NCBI RefSeq assembly: GCF_020509005.1
Contig: NC_063017.1
Span: forward strand, 4,340,001-4,404,000
Reading direction: 5' to 3'
Source: Fulvia fulva
Taxonomy: Eukaryota; Ascomycota; Dothideomycetes; Mycosphaerellales; Mycosphaerellaceae
Length of the DNA: 64,000 nucleotides
Of the stretch, positions 1 through 9,445 are shown one piece after another. The notes beneath the pieces were generated by a model. It saw only the letters and a program-made list of their open reading frames with translations, searched no databases and was not told the origin of the DNA. Made by a program: the position numbers and the translations under genes. The stretch's first letter is position 1; every line of letters begins with the position of its first letter.

Positions 1-2
1 GA

Positions 3-350
3 ATAGACAATTCCGACATTACAGCATTTCGCAAACGGACGCTGTCTTTGCTTTGCAAGATCCCGCGAGGACGATACAGCACATACGGCGCCATGTCTGA
101 CTGGATCAGCGCGAACTCCCACAAGACATGTGCTCGTGCCGTCGGCAATGCAATGCGAAACAATCCATTTGCTCCTGAAGTGCCGTGCCACAGGATCCTC
201 GCGGGGGACGGCACTTTGGGCGGCTTCAAGGGCTCATGGGGCGAGGAAGGCAAGTACGCCAAGCATAAGCATGAGTTGTTGCATGCTGAAGGCGTACGAT
301 TCGATTCCAAGGGCAAGGTCAAAGGTCCACCTTTCCGAGACTTCAAGTGA
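3..350 (+). CDS. 6-O-methylguanine-DNA methyltransferase (C-terminal part, cut by window edge)
   Basis: The frame is open to the left edge, so the start and any 5' exon lie outside the window. The product would transfer an alkyl group from O6-alkylguanine in DNA to its own cysteine, a one-use repair protein acting in the nucleus. The visible part starts with a helix ending in IPRGRYSTYGAMSDWI. Next comes the helix-turn-helix segment with the arginine finger (CARAVGNAMRNNPF), then the active-site motif PCHRI, then GTLGGFKG and a helix rich in lysine and histidine. Order and spacing match the DNA-binding half of the MGMT/Ogt family. The tail after the active site is about 45 residues, usual for fungal members. 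An alkyltransferase-like protein would have another residue in place of the cysteine; here the cysteine is present, so an active enzyme is likely. Confidence 0.88.
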   Translation: MDNSDITAFRKRTLSLLCKIPRGRYSTYGAMSDWISANSHKTCARAVGNAMRNNPFAPEVPCHRILAGDGTLGGFKGSWGEEGKYAKHKHELLHAEGVRFDSKGKVKGPPFRDFK

Positions 351-980
351 AGGATTGCAAACGCGGCCGCACGATCCTGCGGAGTCCTACAACATGCTGG
401 GTTATTCGCTCGGTCCCATGTCGAGCGCGCAAGCACATGCCCCAAAGAGAAGCAATGCACGGCATTTACATGTGCCTGATCAGTCTTCCCCAGGCTTACA
501 GCCCAGGTCTTTCTGCTAACCACTGCCGGCTTGACTGCGGCTCCACGTTCATAGCTCTCCACAGTTGCCACAAGATGCGGAGAACGCGGAGTCCATCACT
601 TCTGGACAACATCGCTTGCTGCTCCCGACCATACCAAGACAATTGGCCTTCGTATCCGCCATCTGTTTGGGAAGTAATACCACGAAGCCAAGACCGGTAG
701 TAGCGGAGAGAACTGCCTTTTCGACTGGCTTGGCCACGCGCGCGCTGCGAATTGCTCCTTTCAGCGGCACCGGATAAGAGCGTACGCTGCCCTGCGGATG
801 AACGATTAGAGAGTCTACCACACTCCACTGTCTATTCATCATCTTCATGTTGTGGCTGCATTCATATCACTCCTCCAACCAAGACTGCTGACCTTTGAGG
901 GTGGCCATGGGGCCCTGTCGATGGTAGGTATCCCTCCTCTCCTGATCTGAGCTCCCACTACCTCCCCTCTCCATACCACA
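351..980. other. intergenic region, promoter of the dioxygenase gene
   Basis: There is no convincing gene in these 630 bases. Overlapping small open frames on both strands (for example 496-848 minus) show no recognisable motif and no good start context. The last 110 bases (about 865-975) are pyrimidine-rich with CTCC and CCTC runs ending in CCATACCACA before the ATG, as is typical of fungal promoters and 5' leaders. Confidence 0.5.
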
Positions 981-2009
981 ATGGCAGCAACAGTACAGAG
1001 TGCCCCGGTACCAGCACATGAGCTCGTCTACGAGCCAGAACAGCTACCCAAGCTGCGATCGAACTATGGAAAGTACCTCGACAACGATACCGTCGGCTGG
1101 ATGCGTACCACGCCGATCGATACACCTCTCGAGGACATGCGCCGTCGCTTCGACGAAGAAGGCTACATTTTCGTGAAGAACGTCATGCCCCGCGAGGATG
1201 TCCTCGACATGCGCGAAGCATACTTTGAGCACATGGCACCCACCGGCATCCTCAAGCCCGGCACAACAGCAAGCGAAGGAATCTTCAACCCAGAAGCAGA
1301 CCCAGTCGCACACCATGGCAACGGCGGCAGAGACCTCCTCGAGGACATCGAGAAAGTCAACAGATTGATCTCCGCGTATACAAACCCCATGTACACGGCG
1401 TTCCTCGAACACCCCAAACTCCGCCAATTCGTCCGGGAATTCATGAAATGGGACAAAGACGTCTTAATCAAGCGGACCCTCCTCCGCCACAACGTCCCCA
1501 ACGGCTTCAGCACAGGAATCCACTACGATAAAATCTTCCTCCGCGCAGGCGAAGCCAACTTCCTCACAGCCTGGGTTCCCATCGGCGACTGCACAGCCCA
1601 AGGAGGCGGCCTGATGTATCTGGAGAACAGCACAGATATCGGCCTGGCGATGGAGCAGGACTTCAATGATCGTGCAGCAGCGGCGGGTTTCTCGAAGGAG
1701 GAGATTATCAATAGGTTCAATGTGAACATGGCGAAGGATGGTCAGTTGAGCCATGATGCTGGCGAGTTGACGGAAGAGATTGAGAGTGGGATTCATGGCG
1801 GCGAGAGGAGGAAGAGGAGGTGGTTGGTTGGGGATTATGAGGCTGGTGATGTGGTGTTTCATAATCCTTATATGATCCATGGTGCGGTTAAGAATGATGA
1901 TGCGCAGGGGCGAACACGGTCGTCGACAAACCTGCGCTTTTACGAGGAGGGGAGTAAATTGGATGAGAGGTGGATGAGGAGTGTTTGGACTCCTGGTGAT
2001 GGCTTGTAG
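981..2009 (+). CDS. phytanoyl-CoA dioxygenase (PhyH) family protein
   Basis: A single-exon gene of 342 codons. The family are Fe(II)/2-oxoglutarate oxygenases. Residues near 55-70 (RRRFDEEGYIFVKNVM) are the usual family opening. The iron-binding facial triad is visible as HYD in GIHYDKIFLR (about residues 180-190) and a distal histidine in VVFHNPYMIHG (about 290-300). The arginine in RSSTNLRF further on is the likely 2-oxoglutarate ligand. There is no signal peptide and no peroxisomal SKL tail, so a cytosolic place is likely. The ATG at 981 has an A at -3 and follows the pyrimidine-rich leader. The substrate cannot be told from sequence: fungal members act on fatty acyl chains but also in secondary metabolism. 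No biosynthetic cluster surrounds it here. I am sure of the family and not of the substrate. Confidence 0.85.
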   Translation: MAATVQSAPVPAHELVYEPEQLPKLRSNYGKYLDNDTVGWMRTTPIDTPLEDMRRRFDEEGYIFVKNVMPREDVLDMREAYFEHMAPTGILKPGTTASEGIFNPEADPVAHHGNGGRDLLEDIEKVNRLISAYTNPMYTAFLEHPKLRQFVREFMKWDKDVLIKRTLLRHNVPNGFSTGIHYDKIFLRAGEANFLTAWVPIGDCTAQGGGLMYLENSTDIGLAMEQDFNDRAAAAGFSKEEIINRFNVNMAKDGQLSHDAGELTEEIESGIHGGERRKRRWLVGDYEAGDVVFHNPYMIHGAVKNDDAQGRTRSSTNLRFYEEGSKLDERWMRSVWTPGDGL

Positions 2010-2134
2010 GGTCTTAGTCGCATTGCCTTCGTCCATCATTTTGATTACCAACAACCTTGGCTTGGGTATCTCTTTACTGTGTCCGAGTCTCTATCTACTC
2101 TTGTTTTGCGCCTTGTATCAATTGCCTTCGACCT

Positions 2135-3529
2135 TTATCGCACGATCTTCCGCATGCTCCCTGGTGGAGGTGCTCGATCTTTTGATCGATCTTCTCTGCC
2201 GCTGCTTTCTTGCCTTGACTTGCGCTTAGCAACTCGAGGAGGCATGGGGCCTAGTAGTAGCGTTTTGATGCGGATGTATAGATCGTCAATGGCACGGAAT
2301 GGCCAGAGTGTTGAGGAAAGCAACAGTTTCATCGGCCAAGCAATCATGTTGCTGACCGTTTCCAACAGCGTTACGATAGCACCTTTGTTCTGTGAATGCT
2401 GCGCGGCGACAGCGGCAAGACTCAATGCCTCTTGCAGCCGTGCCTCCAAGGACTGCAAACGCTGCTCCATGACTTGTGCAAGTGTGATGGAGCGCTTTTC
2501 GTATCGCCGAACCGCTCGCTCAAGGCCATCGAATCGAGGTTCATAGCGTTTCTGAATCTCCTTTGAGAGGTCGCTCACATCTGCCTTTTGTGCAGTGGTT
2601 GGGGTGCCATTGGTTTGCGCTGATAGCTTCTCCTCGAGGTCTGCAATCCTACTGGACAAACTTGTGATTGCACTCTTCTCCTCCAGGGCAGATGAGAACG
2701 GGTCGTCAATCCCAGTCACGGTGCGCTGAAGATGAAGAGTACGACTGGCGGCCAATCGCACCAGTTGCCGCACGGGTCGAATCTCGGCGGCCAGTAGGAA
2801 GATGCAGAGGTTGTAGTCGGAGACCAGCCCAGTCGAAGGTCGCGATAGCTGGGCGCGGATAACATGAAGCAGGTACGCAGCTCCAACGGGAAAGAGGAAA
2901 GTAGCACCCAGCGCCAGTAATTCCTGCCGTCTCAGCTCCGCGACTGCCTCTTCGCGCTTGCGATTGTTATGTGGCTCAGCTTGTGACTTGCCATCGGCAT
3001 GGCCATTTTGTGAAGACCCTGGAGATCCGCCTGCGGACGAACCAGTCCCGATAGCTATTTCGTCCTCGATGTCTGGCCCCACGTCTTGCCGTAGCGTTTG
3101 AGCTGAGTAGTACCAATCCCACGGCAGTCTTATGCTCCAGTTCATGAATATGGCTGCCAGCCCAAGCAATAGCACATCCGTCACAAAGGCCGACCCATTC
3201 TTGAACACCAGCCCGCCCAGCGCAGGCAGTATGGCGAACGCCAGAGGCGACGAGTGCCAGTGTGTGAGCTCGTTGTCTTCATCGTGATCTTTTCTGCTAC
3301 CGGTCTTTGGGCTTACAATCTCGCTCAGGTCCTCGAAACTCGAATAGGATATGAGCGAAGAGCGTCTTCGGAGCAGAGGGTCGGGCCTCGGGGATGGCGA
3401 GGTACCTTGATGGCTGGAGGTGCGTTGCGATAGACGCTGTCGCGCGGCTGCAGACTGTGGGAGGGCAGAAGTACTGCCTGTCGTCGCTGTCCTCGAAGGC
3501 AAATCGGGAGGTCTTGTTGTGCTGGTCAT
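2135..3529 (-). CDS. unknown fungal membrane protein with coiled coil
   Basis: 464 codons from the ATG whose complement lies at 3527-3529. The frame runs upstream to a GTG at 3613, but no other in-frame ATG is present, so I chose 3529. The first 90 residues are Ser/Pro/Thr/Arg-rich and look disordered. Two close hydrophobic segments follow (SSPLAFAILPALGGLVF and AFVTDVLLLGLAAIFM), then an acidic loop. A third hydrophobic segment (LALGATFLFPVGAAYLLHVI) and a fourth weaker one (DYNLCIFLLAAEI) come next. A coiled coil (ITSLSSRIADLEEKL) and a long charged helix precede a possible fifth segment near the end (NMIAWPMKLLLSSTLWPF), and the tail is basic. I do not recognise the family. The gene converges tail-to-tail with the dioxygenase gene, 125 bp apart. 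Confidence 0.7.
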   Translation of the reverse strand: MTSTTRPPDLPSRTATTGSTSALPQSAAARQRLSQRTSSHQGTSPSPRPDPLLRRRSSLISYSSFEDLSEIVSPKTGSRKDHDEDNELTHWHSSPLAFAILPALGGLVFKNGSAFVTDVLLLGLAAIFMNWSIRLPWDWYYSAQTLRQDVGPDIEDEIAIGTGSSAGGSPGSSQNGHADGKSQAEPHNNRKREEAVAELRRQELLALGATFLFPVGAAYLLHVIRAQLSRPSTGLVSDYNLCIFLLAAEIRPVRQLVRLAASRTLHLQRTVTGIDDPFSSALEEKSAITSLSSRIADLEEKLSAQTNGTPTTAQKADVSDLSKEIQKRYEPRFDGLERAVRRYEKRSITLAQVMEQRLQSLEARLQEALSLAAVAAQHSQNKGAIVTLLETVSNMIAWPMKLLLSSTLWPFRAIDDLYIRIKTLLLGPMPPRVAKRKSRQESSGREDRSKDRAPPPGSMRKIVR

Positions 3530-5869
3530 GGCGATGACGTGCGGCGATTGCGAGTCGTGTTTCGATTTAACGGCTTGAGACAGAGGGACATTCTCTTGCA
3601 CTTCCCCTATCACACTGGACGAAAGAGTGAGCGGTGGCGCACCAGCGCATCACCTTTGTGTGGGACGGCAATAGGAGGCACGACTTGTTGCTCGTATCAC
3701 ATGCCAGCAAGAGTGCGTGTACATGCGTTGTTCCTACCTGTGCCTGTGCCTGGCCTGCGCCATGATCGACAGCGGGAGTGGAGTCCCGGATCTCGGTCGT
3801 GGCTCCTCAGGACCGGGTCATTCGCTCGTCCCAGCTGCAGCTTCATCTCACTCTCCATATCGCATTGGCCAAAAAGCGGGTGCATCAGGAAGATAGGCAG
3901 CGACTGGATGTTTCCAACATGCTTTCACATGCCTCCCAGCTACACGTGCTGCAGCCGCCACGATCCGCACTCCGCGACCAATTGACAACCTCTCCCAGCT
4001 CATGGGTTAAGCCTGCTTGTCTGGACTCCACGTCCCCGAATCGGGCAGCAGGAACACTGGACAATGCCGACGACGACCAGCATCGGCTTTTGAAGGTAGC
4101 ATGGATCAGTTGCAAAGTTTTGAGAGTCTGTCAAAGTGCAACGAACGCTCCTATTACATGATGATAACAAGCAGCAAGATTTCACAGCATGAGATGACAG
4201 TCTTTTGGCTCGGTCGCTGCGCTTCCCAGGACGAGCACTACAGCGAATAGTCTACAGATTGCAGCCTATTCCATTATGCCCAAGACTCAACAGTCTGAGC
4301 GCGACAGGTCGCCTTGACCTCCATAGCCACGGAAAAGCTACATTTGGTGCCACTGGAGTGCTGGGACCACGGTCTTCATATTCGAGAGATGTATCTCCAC
4401 CGAAAGCTCGGACTCAGGATGGGATACCGCAGTGATCGGATCGCTGTTCTGCTCCGCTGTGGAACTCAGCATGCCGGACTCCCACGTCGTCATGATGAAG
4501 GTGTCTGCAGCTCGCATACTCTATGTCTCACTGGGCAGTAGGCAGTGCGAATCGACATCATGGCTAACGAGATAATACGGAAGATGCTCTCAATTAACTG
4601 CCAGCAGATCAGCTATAGCGAAGCTCATGTGGTTCTCCGAGCAGCATGGCGCCTGCAGTCAATCACTGATTTGACAAACGTGGCATGTCGAAAACGAGCC
4701 AATGGAGGATACATCTGGTTTAGTCAAGACAATAACACCAATCTGGCATGGCCTAAGACTCGTGTTGAACTTGGCAAGACGACACTGATCCTTCAACAAG
4801 ACCTGGCGTACATCATGATCTTGAAGCGATCTTAGCAAACCGGACCTACCTAATATGACCATTATTCTGGCAGCGCCGTCCTCGTCCAGCAGGCGATCGT
4901 GGCGCAGTAGCATCAATGTGGCAACCGTATTCTCAACAGTGGCGTAGTATGCCGATTGATGAGCCTTCGAAGTTCGGTATTGCGTTCAGTTGGCTCCCTT
5001 ACGAGCCTGGCAAAGCAAGGAGTACTATGTTGTTGGCTTGCATGCTGCTATCGTGAGTTGTGGCCAGTGGTATCGCAAGAAGAGCCATGAGGTCGGTCAC
5101 ATGCGACAGCTGGAGCTTATCCTAGTCGACCATGTGCAGCTCGCTAGGAGGTCACCCGATTGTCGCGTGTAGCGCCATGGCCAACTGCCTTGCGTCTGTT
5201 CTGCGCCTTGCATGACGGTGAATCCAACACATAGACACCGCCTTGCTGTTTACGAGACCACAGCATGCGTCTCATGTGTGTCTGCGCGTAACAAAGAGAT
5301 CATTCCTGAGTGGAGAGGTGGAAGAGTTCCGACTGCACGGAGCACACACGGCCCCCGGCACTTCAAGCCAAGACCGCTCTAAGCCGTTTCCATCCCATAT
5401 CTCGTCGACGCCCAGTTCTCCCCAAACACCACTCCAGCCCTACCCCAGACATTCGCCTTACTATGTATCAGTGACAAACCACTGCTGAGAGGTCATGCGC
5501 TCTCATAGTACATTTCGACCTCAAAGTATCTCCGGGTCATCAGATCTTGCTGAACGCCACCACAATGGACAAAGAACAAAAACAATCATGATGCCGCCCA
5601 GACAAGGCGCAACGGGCTTTGCTATGCAGCAAGCACCTTGGCGGCCGCTGCACGCCACCGTCAAAGGCATAGCTGTGGATCTTGCCTAGAAGATGCCAGG
5701 AAGAGCCACCCATTCCGCTCCACCCTTGTCCCAGGCACGTGTTGTCTTCCCCTCTGTGGCTACCTCCACCTCCCCCAGCTCTTAAAGATCTACGGGTGCC
5801 ACAATCCCGTGCTTTGTTTGATCTCTAACTACCTTCAGTACTCGCTGAAAGGCTTCTTCTGGCAATTGA
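3530..5869. promoter_or_regulatory. long intergenic region upstream of the ENA ATPase gene
   Basis: 2.3 kb with no supported gene; the many short open frames lack motifs and overlap one another. It separates two divergent genes and probably holds both promoters. The 300 bases nearest the ATPase are CT-rich. Two GCCARG-type hexamers (GCCAAG at 5367-5372, GCCAGG at 5695-5700) fit the PacC consensus known to control ENA genes in other fungi. Such hexamers are frequent by chance, so this is only a hint. A long leader or noncoding RNA here cannot be excluded. Confidence 0.35.
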
Positions 5870-8800
5870 ATGGCAAAACCTCTTGCTTCTTCCAACCACG
5901 TCGATGTCGAGACGCAACACTCGGCAGCGCAACATGGCGGAGGCCTACCAGCCACAGATGACGGCGGCAATGTCGACGACCCGCCGCCTATACCGAACGG
6001 TGTTGCCAGCGCAGCCTCATCTACGGACTCTGTTCTCCTGAACGACAAGTCCAAAGGTGGAGCTCGCACTCGCAACACCACAACTACAAACTCATCTTTC
6101 ATCACTATCGAGGAGACGAATAGTGACAACATCCATGCTCATGCACACACTCTGTCTGCCAGTAGTGTGGCGAACATTCTTGCAACAGATGCCCAGTATG
6201 TTGAACATGCTTTCGAGTACTTCGGCTGTTACTAATGCCCCTCAGGAATGGTTTGACGGCCAACGAGGTGACTCACCGTCGTGAGCGCTATGGATCCAAC
6301 AAGCTAGAAAGCTCTGGTGGCATCGTCTGGTGGAGGATTCTCCTTAGACAAGTCTCGAACAGCTTGACCCTAGTTCTGGTGATAGCCATGGCACTCAGTT
6401 TCGGGACTCAAGACTGGATTGAAGGCGGTGTCATCACAGCGGTCATCTTCCTCAACATCGTCGTCGGCTTCTTCCAGGACTATCGCGCCGAACAGACCAT
6501 CGCCTCTCTTCTGGCCATGGCGGCGCCTGAATGCAAGGTCATCCGCGACAATGGCAACCTCACGAACATCAAGGCAGAGGATCTGGTCCCTGGCGACCTT
6601 GTTCAGTTGGTGACGGGCGACATCGTGGCTGCTGATCTCCGTCTTGTCAACAGCGTCAACCTTGCCAGCGACGAAGCTCTCCTCACCGGTGAATCGAAGC
6701 CTTCTGTCAAGGACGCCGACTACATCTCCGATAAGATCGATGCCCCTGTCGGCGATCGGACCAACATTGCCTACTCGTCGACCACATTGACACGTGGTCG
6801 CGGAGCTGGTATCGTCATTGCTAGTGGTATGAACACCGAAATTGGCAAGATCGCTGTCCTGTTGCGGGACAAGCCTCCTTCAAAGGAAGGTCCATGGCTT
6901 GTCAGATGCGGCAACAGAGTCCTGCGCGGTATCAAGAACGCTCTTGGTCTCGTGGGCACGCCTCTCCAGGTCAAGCTTTCTTGGTTCGCCCTGTTCCTCT
7001 TCGCCTTGGCCATACTCCTCGCCATCATTGTCTTCTCGGTGAACCTCTGGGACATTGACGATGAGACCTTGATCTACGGTATCTGTGTGGCAGTTGCTGT
7101 TATCCCTGAATCTCTGATCGCTGTGTTGACCATCACCATGGCTGTAGGCTCAAAGGCTATGGCACGAGGTAACGTCATCGTGAGAAGGATGGGTGCGCTC
7201 GAGGCAATTGGTGGCGTCACCAACATCTGTTCCGACAAGACAGGAACATTGACCCAGGGTAAGATGCTTGCCAGAAAGGCAATGCTTCCCGGTGGTCGCT
7301 TTATCAGTGTAGAGAACGAGACACACCCCCTCGATCCCACTACAGGTGAGCTGAAGCTGGATGGGAAGCCGCTTGCTCTAGAGCAGATTTGGCCAGAGCT
7401 CGAATTGCATCGCTTCTTTCAGATCATCGCGCTGTGCAACGTGTCTACTGTCAAGGCGCCTCACGACGAAGAAGCCCAATGGACAGCCACGGGAGAACCC
7501 ACCGAGATAGCTCTCTCTGTCATGGCACTGCGAGCTGGTTGCGGCAAGCAGGATACTATTCACCGCGAAGGCCTTCGACTGCTTACAGAGCACTCTTTCG
7601 ACTCGGCTGTAAAACGAATGTCAGCCGTGTACGCTAGCGACCCGAATGGGGAGCTGACCTGCTTCACCAAGGGCGCCACTGAATTCCTCCTGCCTCTGAT
7701 GAGGGTCAACGAGGCAACATCGAAAGCTATCCTGGCACAGGCAGACGCCATGGCCTCTGAAGGTCTGCGTGTTCTTTGCCTTGCATACCGAACCTTGAAC
7801 CCAGACGAGGACAGCAAGATCATGGATCGCGAACACGTGGAGCAAGACCTCATGTTTGCCGGCCTGGTCGGTATCTACGATCCCCCTCGTCTCGAATCTG
7901 CTGGCGCCATCAAGCAATGTCAACGAGCAGGGATTACCGTTCACATGCTTACTGGCGACCACCTCAAGACAGCTACTACCATCGCCCGGGAGATCGGTAT
8001 CTTGGCACCGCACGTTACTGGATCTTCCTCTGCCGACGCGGTGATGACTGCCTCTGTCTTCGACAAGATGTCTGATCAAGATCTGGATAACATGGCTTCT
8101 CTCCCATTGGTCCTCGCACGTTGCAGTCCTACCACAAAGCTGCGTATGCTTGACGCTTTGCACCGCAGAGGCAAGTATTGTGTGATGACTGGAGACGGAG
8201 TGAACGACTCGCCAGCTTTGAAGGGTGCCGATGTGGGCGTCGCCATGGGCCTCAACGGCAGCGATGTTAGCAAACAAGCCGCAGATCTGGTCCTTACCGA
8301 CGACAACTTCGCATCCATCGTCTCAGCTATCCGCGAAGGCCGTCGTCTCTTCGATAACATCCGGAAATTCTTGCTGCACTTGCTCATCTCGAACATCGCT
8401 CAAGTCATTCTACTCCTCATCGGCCTGGCCTTCAAAGACAACAACGATGTCTCCGTCTTCCCACTATCACCACTCGAGATCCTCTTCGCCAACCTGGTCT
8501 CCTCTTCCTTCCTCGCCATCGGCTTGGGTCTCGAAGAAGCATCAGCAGATGTAATGACCCGCCCACCACACTCACTCAAGGCAGGCGTCTTCACCAAAGA
8601 GCTCATCATCGACAAATTCATCTACGGAACCTGTATGGGCTGTCTATGCCTCGCAAGCTTCTGCATCGTCGCATTCGGCGTCGGCGACGGCAACTTAGGC
8701 GACGACTGTAACCACAACCACAACGACACCTGCGACCTCCCATACCGTGCTCGCGGTACAGCTTACGCTATTCTCACCGTCTTGCTCTCCGTCATGGCAT

Positions 8801-9147
8801 GGGAGGCGAAGCATTTGGATCTCAGTCTGTTCAACATGTACCCGAACGAGGACTCGCGCAAGGGACTCTCCTTCTTCTCCACCGTCACCAAGAATCGCTT
8901 CCTGTTCTGGGCGGTCATGGCTGGTCTGGTCACGCCGTTCCCGGTTATCTATATCCCTGTCGTCAACCGCATTGTGTTCCGCCACCTGCCGTTGACGTGG
9001 GAGTGGGGTCTGGTGGCTGGTAGTATTGTTGTTTTCATCTCGCTTGTTGAGAGCTGGAAGGCTATCAAGCGTAGGATGAAGGCGAAGAAGGCGCGCAAGA
9101 ACCCTATCGAGGTTAACAACTTTGACAATGATAAGTCTCAGGTTTAG
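5870..9147 (+). CDS. ENA: ENA-type Na+/K+-exporting P-type ATPase (IID), one intron
   Basis: Two exons, 5870-6195 and 6246-9147, with a 50-bp GTATGT...CAG intron. Splicing joins the frames exactly (codon 109 is split) and gives about 1075 residues, the usual ENA length. The protein pumps Na+ or K+ out across the plasma membrane using ATP. The N-terminal 105 residues are polar and disordered, followed by the cation-ATPase N-domain (TANEVTHRRERYGSNKLE). The actuator motif LLTGES, the TM4 motif VIPESL typical of this class, the phosphorylation site SDKTGTLTQG (Asp near 439), MLTGDHLKTAT and the hinge MTGDGVNDSPALKGADVG are all intact. Ten membrane segments are expected and hydrophobic stretches fit. 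The tail is lysine-rich. Without the intron the reading would start at a poor ATG at 6235 and lose the N-terminal domain. The type IID assignment rests on overall similarity and the IPESL motif. Confidence 0.92.
6196..6245 (+). other. spliceosomal intron in the ENA gene
   Basis: 50 bases beginning GTATGT and ending CTCAG, with a GTTACTAAT branch-site-like stretch about 13 bases before the 3' end. It carries an in-frame stop, so it must be removed; removal restores continuous coding into the ATPase N-domain. Confidence 0.88.
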
Positions 9148-9445
9148 GTCTGAGGTTTCAATGTCAGCACGCACAAAGTCTAGCAGTGATCCAACATCGA
9201 TGGCGGACAGATTTGCTTTTCGGTCACTCTTTTGGCGGGGGATGGTATCTTGGTTTGGTCACTCCTTTGGCATCACGGTTTGGAGAAGGCGCAGGGGAAC
9301 GCTCTTTAGTAACGATCAACGAGTAGCTTGGGATCAACACCTGGTAGATTCAGCAAGTACATAGCTTCAGAAAATGCTTTCAACAGCGAACAAATGCTTC
9401 ATGCCTCACTGTCCTTGACACTCTTCTTTGTACGCGGGTTACTGC
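9148..9445. other. convergent intergenic spacer
   Basis: About 300 bases between the tails of the ATPase and RRM genes. I see no gene, repeat or strong hairpin here. Confidence 0.5.

Noticed and set aside
496..848. Two overlapping minus-strand frames upstream of the dioxygenase gene
   Set aside because: They overlap in different frames, have no motif and lie in promoter-like sequence.
1464..2054. 196-codon minus frame under the dioxygenase gene
   Set aside because: Shadow of the plus-strand gene; the plus frame has the full family motif set.
6235..6284. ENA start at ATG 6235 without the intron
   Set aside because: It would drop the start of the N-terminal domain. The GTATGT...CAG intron joins the upstream frame perfectly.
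7621..8277. 218-codon minus frame within the ENA ATPase gene
   Set aside because: Mirror of the conserved ATPase coding region.
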